From Diaporthe sp. PMI_573 (Eukaryota > Ascomycota > Sordariomycetes > Diaporthales > Diaporthaceae): 64,000 nt of DNA. Where the stretch lies: positions 1,364,001 through 1,428,000 of the forward strand of contig JAJTUP010000008.1 of assembly GCA_021399435.1 (NCBI GenBank), read 5' to 3'. Every line of letters begins with the position of its first letter. Position 1 is the first letter of the stretch. Positions 1-11,927 of the stretch are shown here, piece after piece. The notes beneath the pieces are model-generated. The model was given only the letters and a program-made list of their open reading frames with translations, made no database searches and was not told the DNA's origin. The position numbers were made by a program, and so were the translations under genes.

Positions 1-802
1 CGTCCTCGAGTTCCGGTGAAATGGCCAGGGAGAAGGCGAAGGTGGAGCGCTACAGAAGCGACTTGCTGACGAAGCATCAATCATGGTTTGCCCACAGGGT
101 GGCATTCATGAATATGATGGACAGGGAGGCGGCTGCAAAATGAGCGCCAGCTTGGTTTGGAGCGGATTCTCAAGTGTACGGCAACATGTGTACTTGGGGG
201 TGGATGACTTGAGGCTTTCAACATTGATTTTGTTTCCACGATACCTAGCAGATACCCATCGGGGCTTCCCGTTTTATCAGCGGGTTGCCCTTGAGCTTTA
301 CTCTAGTAATTAACCAAGATAATAGTAGCTGAAGCAATTCGATCAATACTGTAGACAGAGCATTCTGTCTCGCCCCAAGACGACGTCACACCTGCATTCT
401 TCTGATTTCTGATCAGAGAATTTCGATTTGGTCTACTGCTGACAAGGTAGAGTTTCGGTCCTCATGATGCCTTCTTCGGGAATGAAGTCACAGACCAAAA
501 GCGTGTGCCGTGGAACACAATGTGGACTGATTGAGTGACAGAGATATCATCTTGTCTATTCCCACCACATCCAAGACTTCATATGAAAGAGAGTCCTGCA
601 GAAGTCGCAGGCAATATGTAAATATCTACATGAGAAGTGAAATCCGTCCGTGCCTCATAACGTAAAAAGCGTAAGGGGGTATCGTGTTAACTCAAAACCC
701 GCCCACCGTCCTTTGTCTACTGCTCTGCTCTGCCCTGCTCCGTTCTCTCCTCCTCCCCGGCGCCCGCGTGGGCCTGCCTCTCTTTTTGTTGTTTGTTTTC
801 TT
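1..802. other. Region without a supportable gene
   Basis: No reading frame here has homology or splice signals I can support. The right-hand part probably holds the 3' untranslated region of the minus-strand gene that stops at 803. A short frame at 83-313 has no recognisable features. Confidence 0.5.
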
Positions 803-3800
803 TCACAATGATCCGACTCCCCTCTCCTCGAGGCTCTCGTCCCACCCGCCCGTCTCGAGCAGCCACCCGCCGACGCGCTCCTTGACGTGCGTGACCCTGT
901 CGCCGAGGGCGCTCTTCCACTGGTCCTGCACGATACGGACCTTCTCCTGGAGGTCGTGCGTAAGCCTCCGGCCCTCCACCCTCTTGAACCCTTCGATCTC
1001 TTCCCTGCCGCGGCCGTCCTCCTCCATCACCCTCGCCTGCGCGGCGACCACAGCCTCCTTGACCTCGTGCAGCAGGCAGAACAGGTTCGTCTGCGACTCG
1101 ATGAACTGGTACGTCGACTTCTCCGAGTGCAGCACCAGGCTGAAGAAGTACTGCAGCGGGTGGTCGACGTAGCTCGGGTTCTCGACGATCTCGGCCTGGG
1201 GGATCTGGATGCGGAAGTCGGCGAGCGTGCGCCCGTCCCACTCTTCCTCGTGGTCCTCCTCGCCTCCCGGGCCCGGCCCGAGCGGCACCCGGTCCAGCAG
1301 CCGGCACAGCGGCGGCGCGATGTCCCAGAACGCAGACAGCTGCACCTCGACGCCGCGCACGACGTTCTCCTCCACGACGTCGTGGAACTCGCTCGTGCGC
1401 TGGAGCACCTCGCCGGCGAAGGCGAGGGCGCGCTTGCCCGCGTCCTCGGCGAAGAAGGCCGACGCGTGCGCCATCTTCTCCTCGTTGCCGGCCAGCCTGT
1501 ACGGCATGATGACCATCTCGCGGTACCGGTCGTTGCGGTCCGAGAGCAGGTCGTACACGGCGCGGTGCAGCAGCTCGCGCGCCTCGAAGATCCACTTGAG
1601 CAGCGTCAGCTTCTCCAGCAGCTCAGGGTGCTCGTCGCCCTCCTCCTGCGGCATGTTCGGGTTGGGCTCCCTCGTCTCCACGAAGAGCCGCGACCGGAGC
1701 TCATCGAAGAGGTGCGTGGCTTTCGTGATCCGCGACGTGAGGAGGTCGTTCAGCGGCACCACCACGTCGGTCTGGAAGCGCTCAAAGTCTTTCTTCTCAA
1801 GCTCCTTGGAGGTTTGCTTCTCGCTCTCACCCGAGTCTGCCTCGATCGCCGCGGCCTCGCTGTATGCCATTCGCCCCAAGCCAACTTCCTGCTGCAGGTT
1901 GGCGCGGAGGGCTTGTCGGCGCTTGGCTGCTGCTGTTTCGGCTTCATCGCGGAGAGCACGGCTGTCGCGATTGAAGCGATCCTTGGTCGCATCAACTTCG
2001 GAAAGATCGCTGACGCCGCGCACAGACGCACGGATCTCGGCGAGATCTGGGTGGTTGTTGTTCACGGCTGGGTGATGGCGAGGGTATGGCGGCGGAAGCG
2101 TGACCAGTCTGGAGATGTCAGAATAGTTCGGGTTTGGGGTGTTGGGTAGAGAAAGAGACTGCTGCTGCTTCGGAGTTCGCGTAGGCTGAGGGGTAAATTG
2201 TTGGTAGGTGTCATCAGGCTGCTGTTCATGCCAGCCTTGCTTCTCTGGTGGGTATTCGCTCGAATTTCCTCGCGCGCTGGACTCTCCTGGGCTGTCCAAC
2301 CACTGAAGAGCCTCGCGGGCTTCCTTGGGTACGCTCATGTACTTCGACTCCCTCTTCGACCTTTCCCATCTCGTTGATTCCCCAGAAGACGCAGACTCCC
2401 ACCAGCGGCTCGGGGGGCGGCCGCGCGAATCGCCGTCATGATTGTCGCTCACGCTCATGCTCAAAATTGGCGACAGTGTGGGCCGGTAGTCAGTGTTCCA
2501 GTTTGCATTGTTCGGTGGTGGACCAGTGGGCGACATTGGCACTGAGCTCGCCGGGGGAGGAGCTGTGCTCGATTCGCCTTGTTTCGAGGTCTCACCCTGG
2601 AACGCAGACCCTATCGAGCCGCGGTGCGACCTGCTAGGCAAGGATGATTGTGGAGTCCATTCGCTTCCCTGTGAGGTGGTTGATTCCCGCCTATTGACCA
2701 TGGGGCGGAACAGGTCTCGCGTCAAATCGAAGATTTCCGAGCCCATAGCGCCGATGGCTGCCGAGTATCGTTCTCTTCTGATCCTAGACTCGTTGACAAT
2801 GAAGTCGGCGAAGAGGCGGACTCTCTCTGCGTCATCAGCAGCTACTGCTTCCTCTTGGGCGAAAATCTGAAACCTCTCAACGGTCTCATGGCGGAACTGC
2901 TCGGGGTTCTGTTTGATCACCGAGTCCCTGTTTATGGTCTTCGAAGACTTTGGTGTTGACAGCACATGATCAAGTGTCATTCTCGCTTTAGAAGCCGATG
3001 CAGATCGGCTGTGAGGAGGTGGCGTTGGCAAGGCCTTTGGTGCGACTGACGACGAGGCCATGGCGGCCTGCTGGGACTCCAGGGGTCGTGGAGAAAATGG
3101 TGGCGTCGATATCTGCATACTTGATTTTACTCTTGCTGAATCAGGAGCTCGTGGCGTTGACCCGCTGCTCTCTTCCTCTTTGTCACCCAGCCCTGCGCTG
3201 CGTGGTGTGGTCTGAGAAAGCCCTGCACTTCTTGGCGTTCCCCTGCCGATGGTCATTTTCCTTGAGAGCCCGGCAGATGTAGGCGGAACAACAATATTAT
3301 CCATATTAGCAATCGACCCATCAATCGAGAGACGCGAGGACCTCGTCCGGCTTTCGTTGCGCCGTTCTCGCAGAGTCTTGTCACCTCGTACAGCGTTGTT
3401 CCTATTCAAAACAGCATTCGGGCTGTTTGAGGACTCGGGTTCTGGGCTATCATCAACCCTCCGGGCCGGATTCGGGCCAGTGGATGGGGCTCGTTGCCGC
3501 AGGGGCTCTTGGGGCCGGGTTTGAGGCTCAGGAGCAGTCCGTTCCTCATCCACCCAGTTGGCAGGTGTGGGTGGCACCGGCCCCAACGCTGTAACACCAC
3601 TCGGGGGCGGCCGCCTCGTCGGCGGTGATGCGACAGGATCATCCCCACTCCCACTGGTGAAGTTGCGGCTGGTACTTTGAGACCGAGACTGCGCAGGCGG
3701 AGGGCCAGGTGGCGGTGGTGGCAAGGGAAGACTCTGATTCCACCTAGTCTGTGAAGCTGATCTCGATCGTGCCGAGGTCGGTGTGTCGATTGCCCCAGTT

Positions 3801-4514
3801 GAGACTGCCCTTCGAGAGCCTGGAGGTAAGCCTTGAGGCGAGGCATCGCTACCATTCCGTGAGGGCAGGCCATGCGGAATCTGGATACTCAGGGGAGTCG
3901 GTCTCGAAGATGTGATTGAAAATGGGGGGCGGGTGCCTCCTCCAACTGAATCAGGGGAATGTGTTGTTTCCGGATCTCTTCTCCTCCCGAAAGATGGCAG
4001 GCCGAACCGCCTTTCCCGAGATGAGCCTCTGGCATTGGGAGGAGGCGGGAACGACTGGGTGCCTGCGGGCTCAGGTGAGGGACGATGTGGCGTAGGGAGG
4101 GGAGTCCGAGTCATAGACATGTTGGCAGCAGGAACCCCATCGAGATACATGCTAGTCGGCCTCTGGCTTCGCGGGGGAGAATACGGAGGAGGCGGAAGAG
4201 GAGAGCCTGCTTTCTCACATTAGCTCATTGGCAGTGGTCGTGGTTGATGGCGAGGATCAATCATTACCAGTGGACTCGGGAGAGCTCAACTGATGGCTCC
4301 TTTCGTGACCGGGGCCCGGCATTGGCGATGGCAGCCACTCCTGCGGGTTGTAAGGCTGGATTGCGCTCACTGGGGTCGGGGCATTGTGAGAGTTTGAGCT
4401 GAACGACATGGCGGAGATTGGGGTGTTGGCGTTGTGTGGGTAGGGGCCGAGAGATGAGGTCAACAAAGGGTTCAATCTCGGGCGGAGGGCCCTTGGATCG
4501 CGGTTGTCGCTCAT
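803..4514 (-). CDS. Large disordered protein with C-terminal helical region, function unknown
   Basis: Two-exon model, 1216 aa: exon 1 4514-4268, intron 4267-4207 (61 nt, GTAATG donor, GCTAAT branch, CAG acceptor), exon 2 4206-803. The splice joins frames cleanly (...ESTG/SPLPPPP...). I chose ATG 4514 because the frame upstream has only a GTG before it; more 5' exons are possible. The N-terminal two-thirds is rich in Pro, Ser, Arg and Gln and looks disordered. A conserved-looking segment near the middle (FAQEEAVAADDAERVRLFAD, then ESRIRRERY) and the last ~300 residues are predicted helical and coiled-coil-like, with many Leu, Glu and Arg (for example LLEKLTLLKWIFEARELLHR). I recognise no catalytic motif or named domain. 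It resembles conserved hypothetical proteins of filamentous fungi; a scaffold or cytoskeletal adaptor role would be pure inference. The gene is GC-rich, so long antisense frames overlap it. Confidence 0.8.
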
Positions 4515-7500
4515 GGCGACTGATGCGGCAGGGTGCGCCGGGACGGTTGGATCGTTGTCTATATACGGATGCGCATGGAACACAGGCGAGTGGCACGTGT
4601 CCGGGGCCGGTAGCGAAAGTGGACTGAGCCGCGCGAGGTTCTGGACAGGAACAGAAGTGAATCAGTCCCTTCCCCGGTACGGATTGGCCGGCGCAAGGCG
4701 TGCGTGCGATGTTCTCGGGAAGTGGTCCTCGAGAGCCCCACGTCCTTGGCAGGTGGTCCGTATTTGCTGTGCCGCCTGATGGCAACTCGGTCCACAGCAG
4801 ACAGTGCTGCGTTGGGATCACAGACTGAGCGGGTTGAGGTAGGGACAGAAACAACAGATCCAGCCCGCGAGTGAGGCGGCGGCGGCTGATTGTGTAAGGG
4901 TGTGGTGAAGTCCAAAGGCAGCAGGTACAATAGATTAAAAACAGGCGATTGCCCAAGCGGGTGGTTGACGATCGACAGTCCAAGGGTGTGCAGGGGCCCT
5001 GGTCTCTGGCCTCTGGTCTCCTGGGAGCGGTACCGAGGCGAAGAGTACACCGTACTGTTGTGTGGGCCCCTCCTTGTCAGTGGTCCCAATATCGGCCTGC
5101 ATAAGGGTTGCAGATGGCCCTTCGCTTGCCTCGTCCAGGGCCGGGCAACAGCGTACGCGTGTGTCAAATAAACTCTTGCAGAGGTTGAGGCGACCCGGTG
5201 AAGGGACCAGGTACTCAGCACTGTGGTAGACAAGAGAGCCGTGCAGGACCAGGTGGGTAGCGAAAGCAGCACAAAGCAGCACGACACCGAGCAGCCTACC
5301 GTCCTGTGTAATGTATGTCACGGGAAGGTCATGCAGGTTCCGGGTCGTGAGCCGGAAGGGGGGAAGGGCGAGGCGGCAGGCCGAGGAGCCAAGGCGAGAG
5401 ACGACGATGGCTGGAGCTGTCTTGTCTCGGCGTTGACGGCGCGATCGGAAGGCCGGCGGGGAGAGGCGCCACAGGTTGCAACTCGCTGCTACACTGTCAT
5501 GACCGCTACTTCGCGAGGTGACTCGCAGTCAGTCGGTTCAACGGCTCGCAAGGGGACGAGGACATGCCCGGGATTGGGTCTTGCAGGCCTGCCAAGTGCA
5601 TGCCAACATGCTTGTCGGGTCTATTCTTAGACCACCATCGCCAGGAGACATTGCCGTCTTATTCGCTGGTGGGTTGTGTGATGGGGACGATGCCGGCGCT
5701 TAAAAAACGTCCCATGTCTTGCTAGGCAGGCTAGGTCAACTCAGCACCACATGTGATTTGGTCCCGTCGGGGCGTTGGTCCCCCCTCCCGCCTTGCCCCT
5801 CCACCCTGCACACCACAGTATGTCCAACCCAGATAAGCTTAGTGGGTCTCGAAGCAGGGTCCAGAGCTTGGAGCTACCATCCCGGTCGGCCATGCTGCCG
5901 TAGCAATTTCAGCCCGCCTCAGCTCGGGGCTCCCAGGGCTTCTCTTCTCATCCACATGCCAGCTTCAACATGCACAGCCACACTACCACTAGGGACATAT
6001 GCAGGATATCACCCTGCGAGACGACTCTGCTCGGGAGTTCTGTCTTCCATATGCAGTGCGACTCCAGAGAGCCCAGAAAGCCCAATCAATATGCACTGCA
6101 CGCTGACGACACGATACCCGTCTCACCCATCAAAAAAAGAGCCAAGAGTCTCTAATACAGTGGAAGCTTCACAAAACGTCGTGGCCCGTCCCGCTCAGCA
6201 GGAACCTGGTACAGTAGCATCGCATTTTGTCGATTATCTACCCTGTCCCAGGAAACATGCTCGTACTGTAATATATAGCCACGGAACGCTCCTTTCCCGC
6301 TGCACGATGCCTCCCTAGCCCTGTGACCTCCAACGTCACTTCTCAGCACCTGCTGTACGCATCAGCAGCTTGCCTCTTGCTACCTACGCTCGCAGGCACG
6401 CAGGCACGCACTGTTCGTGCGGCCGCTTGCTATTTGTGGGCGCAAGTCAGCAGCATTTGTCCTTTTTGCGGGACCAGCTCCGACCTTGTCCCTCCAAGCA
6501 TAACGGGCCACCGTCCACAACAAGCTCGTGGGGTCGCTTGGACCCAGTCCCAAAAATAGGCAGATAGATTAAACATCAGTGTTCACAGTACACGGTGCAA
6601 CTCGGAAGACACCTTACCCAGCAATGGTCCACAACCAACACCCGATGGAGGATGGAGCATCGCGGTTGGCTCGTTCTGCCTTGACGCCTCCATCGTCCGC
6701 TCGGCATCAGGACCAATACAAACTGTCCAAGACACACAGTCGCGAACCTTGATCAAGAGCCAATCGAGCCGCGTTATGCACCAGTCAAAGCGGACGTTGC
6801 AGCTAAGCATTTGGTGCCATTTGCCCCGTGCGTCTGTCACCTGCAAACACGTACCGGCAGGGTGGACCCGAACGCCCGGCGGCCGAACCATCCGCTTGCA
6901 TCTTGGTGGCGTTTCTTTATATAGAACATCTGCAGTGTTGGGGACTGCTCCGCGCTCCTGTGGACGGGTGACTGCTTGGTTGGGCCTCATTCTAGGGAGC
7001 TCGAAATGTGTATGGGTGCCACCGTCCTGGCCATCAGCACCTGATTGATTGCAAAAAATGGTAGCCACTCGAAATCTGTCACTACATTCCAAGATTAGAA
7101 CCTGAGCGCTGGGAGACGGGAGAAAGATCGCAATTGGGATTCTTCTCCGGGAATACCATCCTTTCTTTGCATGGGGCGGTCGACTCCAGTACATCAAAGC
7201 TCGGCCAGTCAATATTGACACGGAAGCTTGTGTTCTTTTGCCTCCTGCTGTCCCACTCGGCTTTGCCTACTTCGCCTAAGCGCCTTCAATTGCATCTCGT
7301 CTTTCTCCCGGGCTTCAACATCTAACTTTGGCGCAAGTCATCTTTCGAATTCTCTCGGAGCAGGACATGAGGCTGACCTGAGTGGTCAATACCACCTCGC
7401 AGGAGAGGCCTATATTGGGATCACATCACTCCCTCCCAACGAGCCGATCGCTCTATAAATAGAACCTAATAAAGTGCGCCCTTTGTGATACGATACTCCT

Positions 7501-8091
7501 ACATCACGCATGCAACATCGGTTCCAGTTCGGAGGAAATATGAGATAGGCTGCCAGCCGAAAGAATCTGTATTACGCATGCGAGCAGTAAGTACACGTAT
7601 AGGTCAGACCAAGCTCGTAGAATAATGACCTAAATCATGGTCTCTATTTCAGTCTTGGTGCTTCGTGATCGATTCTTCCCAAGTTCCATTCCAATACTGT
7701 TTGTCCGGCATGAAGGAAAGCAATTAGTCATGGTGGAACAAACAGGTTTATCAGATTGTCAGCTATTCGGTCATACCCAGGTGTCTTAGTCTTGTAATTG
7801 TTAAGATTTCTTTCCAAATGATTTGGGATGAAAGTATTTAGACCACTTATATCATTACTGGTATTACTGCGCGGTTGTAGTTTGGAGTCTGATGCTTAAA
7901 CATCCTTTGCAAGTTGAATGGACAACGAGAATTTGCTAGCATTCTGCCTTTTCATCATACTGGTATTAGATGGATATCCAGAATCAGACAGCTATTTCCA
8001 TTTCTTCCTAGTAGTTTGGAATGTTTGAAGCTCTGCTAAGGTTCGACGCTGAGTTCCAGGCGAAGACAGTTGGTACCATAGGCGGTGGCTC
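4515..8091. other. Long intergenic region (3.6 kb), no gene seen
   Basis: It lies between the start of the large minus-strand gene and the AsnRS pseudogene. The overlapping frames here (up to about 240 aa on the minus strand at 4559-5287 and 6583-7221) run over each other in several phases, lack recognisable motifs, and have no splice-linked partners. The left part is GC-rich and could be a long promoter or leader of the minus-strand gene. The right part (about 7500-8050) is AT-rich. Confidence 0.45.
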
Positions 8092-8795
8092 ATGCCTGGC
8101 TCGCGCCAAGTGACATCGAAGGATCTCTACTGTGACTCACAATTCACCGGCAGACTCATTGCCATTTCCGCGTATACATCCGAGCAGGCAGCGAAAAGTT
8201 CTGAAGCGCAGCTCTCGCCTTTCTTGTGTCAAATTTTGCCCAAGTTACTCGACTGCGGACCATCCATATACATCGACGAAGAGCGGGGGGTTGATGGGAC
8301 GGATACCCAGGGCACCGAGGCTAGCCCCTTTCAAAGCTTGGCTCAAGCTTACCTGAAGCATGGATCCGACAACGAATATCGAGTCAAGAAGAAGGGCGAC
8401 GAGGAGTTCAAGCCCGCCGCTAAAGCAGCTTTGAAGAAAGCTGTCAACTATGCGGACGCCCAACGCAAGAAACGCGAGGCCGCGGCTAAACGAGCGGAAA
8501 AGGAGGAGCAAGAGACTACCGCTGTCGAGGCAGCACTAGCCGCGACCCAGAACATACACATAGCAGAAGATCCTGCTTTACCAAAGGCGACTTTGATCGA
8601 TATTGAAGAGACGGATCCCCAGGTTATAGGCCGGCTCCGTAAAACTCAAGACGAGCCACCGCAAAAGGGGGCAGCTCGGCGTGTGCGTGTACAGGGCCGA
8701 GTACACCGCGTGGCAAAGCAGGGAGGGCTCATGTTCGTAACTCTGCGGCGCGGCCTCAGCCTGATGCAGTGCCTCCTGTCTGGACAATTGACCAA

Positions 8796-8955
8796 GGTGA
8801 AGGACTCGTCGCCGCACGGCGCCTTTGCAATGATGCGGAAGTAGTCCGCATGCAGTTCCCGGCTACGTGGCGCATGGAGACCAGGCGGCACCTCCCACAG
8901 TTCGCCCGAAATTTCCATGGACGTCTCTCTTGCCAGGGTGAGCGCATCGTATGCC
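8796..8955 (-). other. 160-bp inverted segment inside the AsnRS pseudogene
   Basis: Plus-strand AsnRS homology stops after ...LSGQLTK (AAG ends at 8796) and resumes at NRAPEDGG (AAC at 8956). The missing ~53 residues (YDALTLARETSM, GELWEVPPG, ELHADYFRIIAKAP) are read on the minus strand from 8954 down to 8796. If the segment is flipped back, it joins both flanks in frame (LTK/AYDAL and DESFT/NRAPE). The breakpoints share only one G/C base; I see no flanking inverted repeat. Confidence 0.88.
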
Positions 8956-9255
8956 AACAGGGCTCCCGAGGACGGTGGCCCCAGCACTCTCCTCAACCTG
9001 CGTCACTTGGCCCTGCGCTATGACAAGGCTGCGGCTGTGATGTTCGTACGAGATGCTCTGGAGAACGCTTTCCATGTCTCCTACAGAGAGAAAAACATCA
9101 AGAAAGTCAGCCCTCCGGCTATCGTGCAGACCCAGGTGGAAGTTCGCGCCACGCTGTTCGCTTTCGAATATTATGGCGAGCAAGCCTTCTTGACACAATC
9201 AAGCCAGCTGTACTTGGAGACTGTTCTTCCATCACTTGATGATGTGTATTGCATT

Positions 9256-9291
9256 GAGAAGTCATTCAGGGCTGAGAAGTCATTCAGGGCT
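9256..9291 (+). repeat. Tandem 18-bp duplication in motif 2 of the AsnRS pseudogene
   Basis: The unit GAGAAGTCATTCAGGGCT occurs at 9256-9273 and again at 9274-9291, followed by GAGAAGTCACTC. It encodes EKSFRA twice, giving EKSFRAEKSFRAEKSLTR where the family has a single FRAEKSLTR. The two copies are identical, so the duplication is recent relative to the point changes elsewhere in the gene. Confidence 0.95.
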
Positions 9292-10150
9292 GAGAAGTCA
9301 CTCACTCGTTGTTATGTGAGTAATTCCCGATACTGTTTGTTTCGTCTCCCGGTCTGAATATCTTGGCCAAAGGAAGAATTATTTGTGTTTACTGCAATAT
9401 TGCTCATTCGACTCTTCATTCTGATCGATTCTCGGGCGCTGAGTACTCTCATATCGAGGCCGAACTAGACTTCATAACCTTCGATGACCTCCTCGATCAC
9501 ATTGAGCAAATCGTATGCCGCGTCATTGTCCTCGTTCTCGAGGACCCGTTTGCGAAGGACCGCATAAAGAAGTACAATCCAGAGTTCACCAAGCCTGCCC
9601 GCCCTTTTATGAGAATGCGATACTCAGACGCGATCAACTGGCTACGCGCAAGGGGCATCCAGACACCGGAGGGACAGGACCACGTCTTTGGGGACGACAT
9701 GTTGGTTCCCCTCCACTCTCTAGTGTGTCAAACAGCGCCCTAATTGAGAAGTCATATAGTGCGGAGGCTGCGGAACGCAAGATGACCGATGAGATCAACC
9801 GGCCCATACTGCTAACACACTTTCCCGTGGCTTTGAAAGCCTTCTACATGCAGCCTGACTCCGAGGACCCGCGTGTGACGGAATCCGTGGATCTCCTCAT
9901 GCCAGGCGTCGGAGAGGTCGTCTGAGGTAGTATGCGAATATGGGACCATGACGCGTTGCTTGCTGCATACAAGCGCGAGGGTATCAATCCCGCGGGCTAC
10001 TACTGGTACATTGACCAGCGCAAGTATGGGTCGTCGCCCCACGGAGGCTACGGTTTGGGCGAGGAAAGCTTTCTCGCTTGGCTCATGAAGCTTTGGACCG
10101 TCCGGGAAGCTTGTCTGTATTCCCGCTTCATGGGCAGATGCATACCGTAA

Positions 10151-11927
10151 GAAGGAGGGGATGCATGTGAATGCGACCTCAAGGCGCCCACCTCGACGCT
10201 TACATGCTCTAGGTTGATTGTCTATGGCTAGTTGTAATGGAAGGGCCTCGAGTTATGGGCGATGACGACGGGACGCTGCCCGCTGGTCATGATCATGGCG
10301 ATGATGCTGACTTTTGGCAGAGACTTATGGCGGAATATGACTCAGAGGGCCGAGCACATGGATGCAATCTGTGTTGGATCGCGAGTTGGAGTTGAGATAG
10401 GATGAAGAAGATCGCCTGGTGGCTGTACGCGGAGAGGTGTTTGCTCCGAACGCCTTCCTGGACACAGTATTTACCGACAATGATCGGCCAACACAAGACG
10501 AAAATATTTCAGCTATCAGCACGGCACTGGTGTAACCGCTCGCTGGAACATGCCACGGCTGCTGGGTAAACTCCAACCTGGAACAGGCCCGAGTTTTGTG
10601 AGAGCTCCCTGAAGATCCCCAATCAAGTATCCGCATGGGGATCCTGTACCTCCTTGGCCAAACGCCCCTCGCGTGTCCGGCCTGCCCCAGTATTCTGGGT
10701 CGTCCTGGGGCATATAACGGACGGCTTAGGATTTTCATTGAGGTGAAAGTGAGGACCGAGAACAGGAGTCTTGATGTCGTGTGAAGGTGACCCCAAATTC
10801 CAGGGGCAGTGACCGGCATACGTAGCTCGACGCCTCGGGCTTCGCTTTTGTGTTATGACCGCCAGATCCTCTTTGTTGTTGGGCTCGGAACGGTCCAGAT
10901 GTCAGGTTTGGCCGCTCTGCAGTTACGTAGCGTGTTGGTCAGTATAGGGGGGTGCAGGAACAAGTCAACAGCCTGATGAGGTGAACCAGAAGATCGTGCT
11001 GGAATATTCAGGGAGAAAGTTCTAAGAGTCTCCTGTGTACGGATGGGAATCAGGATACTGCATGTGCCACCCGAATGGGAGTGTCTTCTGGGAAGGGTCT
11101 TGCTTGGTCGGGGTAATCTTTTGCGGGCATTCCGTCCCATGTAGGACATTTCGTCCGACGCAGCACCTTTCGTCCAATGTGTTGTGCAAGACATCTAGAT
11201 CTCTCTGGTTTGCAGATTCATAGCTGTCAGAACTGTCAAAGGTTTGCCCGAAGAACAATCATTCCTCTGCTCCATTGGTGAACCGATATGAGTCCTATAT
11301 GAAATTCACATGTCTGATAGCCTAGCTGATGTAGAAAATATTCCCCAATTGTAACGCTTCTACGCCAGGTTTTGTTTGTCGCGAAGCAAACAAATATCAC
11401 CACCAGACCCTAATTTTTATGTGACCAGTCCCGTGCACGTCGCCTCAAAGCTCTGCAGAGGTGCTGAACAGGGAAAGGTCGGTGATAAATTGCCAACAAA
11501 CAGAAGATGATTACCATTTGATATCTCACATCTATCCAGAGGAAATCGAAGAACTCAAGTGCTCGTACCTTTCACATCCATCATCCCACAGGAAGATTTG
11601 ACCAGTAGGAAGCTGACAGTCAGCCCAAACAATTGAAGTCATAATTTGTTCCCACATTGTCCCAAGCCATGGTTTGCCACGAGGGATGTCCTGCATTTAT
11701 AGAGGGTGATTCTCTAGGGATCCATCCCATAGATTATGGGAAGGGTCACCTTCACTGGTGAGGTCGCCACGCTGTGGAGAAATGCAAAATGTACGTTCAG
11801 AGACCAATGACTTTCTTGTGGTATGTGAATATCAGTCTATCCTTCAGGGCTTGCCGGCGTTTCCCAGCGCTTGGGTGCTCGTATCATCGGCTTCTCCCCC
11901 TACTCGCAGATGCCAAACAGGTGCCTA
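10151..11927. other. Intergenic region with possible gene relics
   Basis: No intact gene. On the plus strand from ATG 10256 a 47-codon frame (starts MGDDDGTLPAGHDHG) ends in TGA. A second open stretch in another frame follows (DRLVAVRGEVFAPN...), which could be relics of one broken gene, but I cannot name a family. From about 11300 to 11830 the sequence is AT-rich and featureless. Confidence 0.35.

Larger units (their letters stand above)
8092..10150 (+). pseudogene. Decayed cytosolic asparaginyl-tRNA synthetase
   Basis: The translated pieces match eukaryotic class IIb AsnRS in order. From about 8263: SIYIDEERG, a lysine-rich linker, then the anticodon-binding OB fold (VRVQGRVHR, GLMFVTLR). 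After that come the catalytic domain pieces LLNLRHL, KVSPPAIVQTQVE, YLTQSSQLYLETVLPSL, motif 2 (FRAEK), [71 protein letters not shown] and the terminal FMGRC. Lesions: (1) 8796-8955 is inverted; (2) the 18-bp motif-2 segment is duplicated at 9256-9291; (3) TGA at 9923-9925 stands where GGA (Gly) is expected; (4) motif 3 reads GLGEESF, so its ATP-binding Arg is lost; (5) expected Gly-Gly after QTQVE is Val-Arg. Two introns still read through in frame if removed: one between about 9316 and 9450, and one near 9702-9757 (weak GTTGGT donor). The ~57 residues after ATG 8092 do not match the family. A working copy elsewhere is expected, because AsnRS is essential. Confidence 0.88.

Noticed and set aside
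887..2149. 420-codon plus-strand frame over the large minus-strand gene
   Set aside because: It is antisense to a GC-rich coding region whose minus-strand frame is longer, splices cleanly and is protein-like; this one has the Arg/Leu/Val composition of a shadow frame.
6583..7221. 212-codon minus-strand frame
   Set aside because: No motif, no splice partner, and other frames overlap it.
7500..8050. AT-rich stretch as a RIP-mutated transposon
   Set aside because: No terminal repeats, no transposase or reverse-transcriptase fragments, and only mild AT enrichment.
8646..8996. 116-codon minus-strand frame as an independent gene
   Set aside because: Its recognisable part is the inverted piece of the AsnRS pseudogene; the ends are chance extensions.
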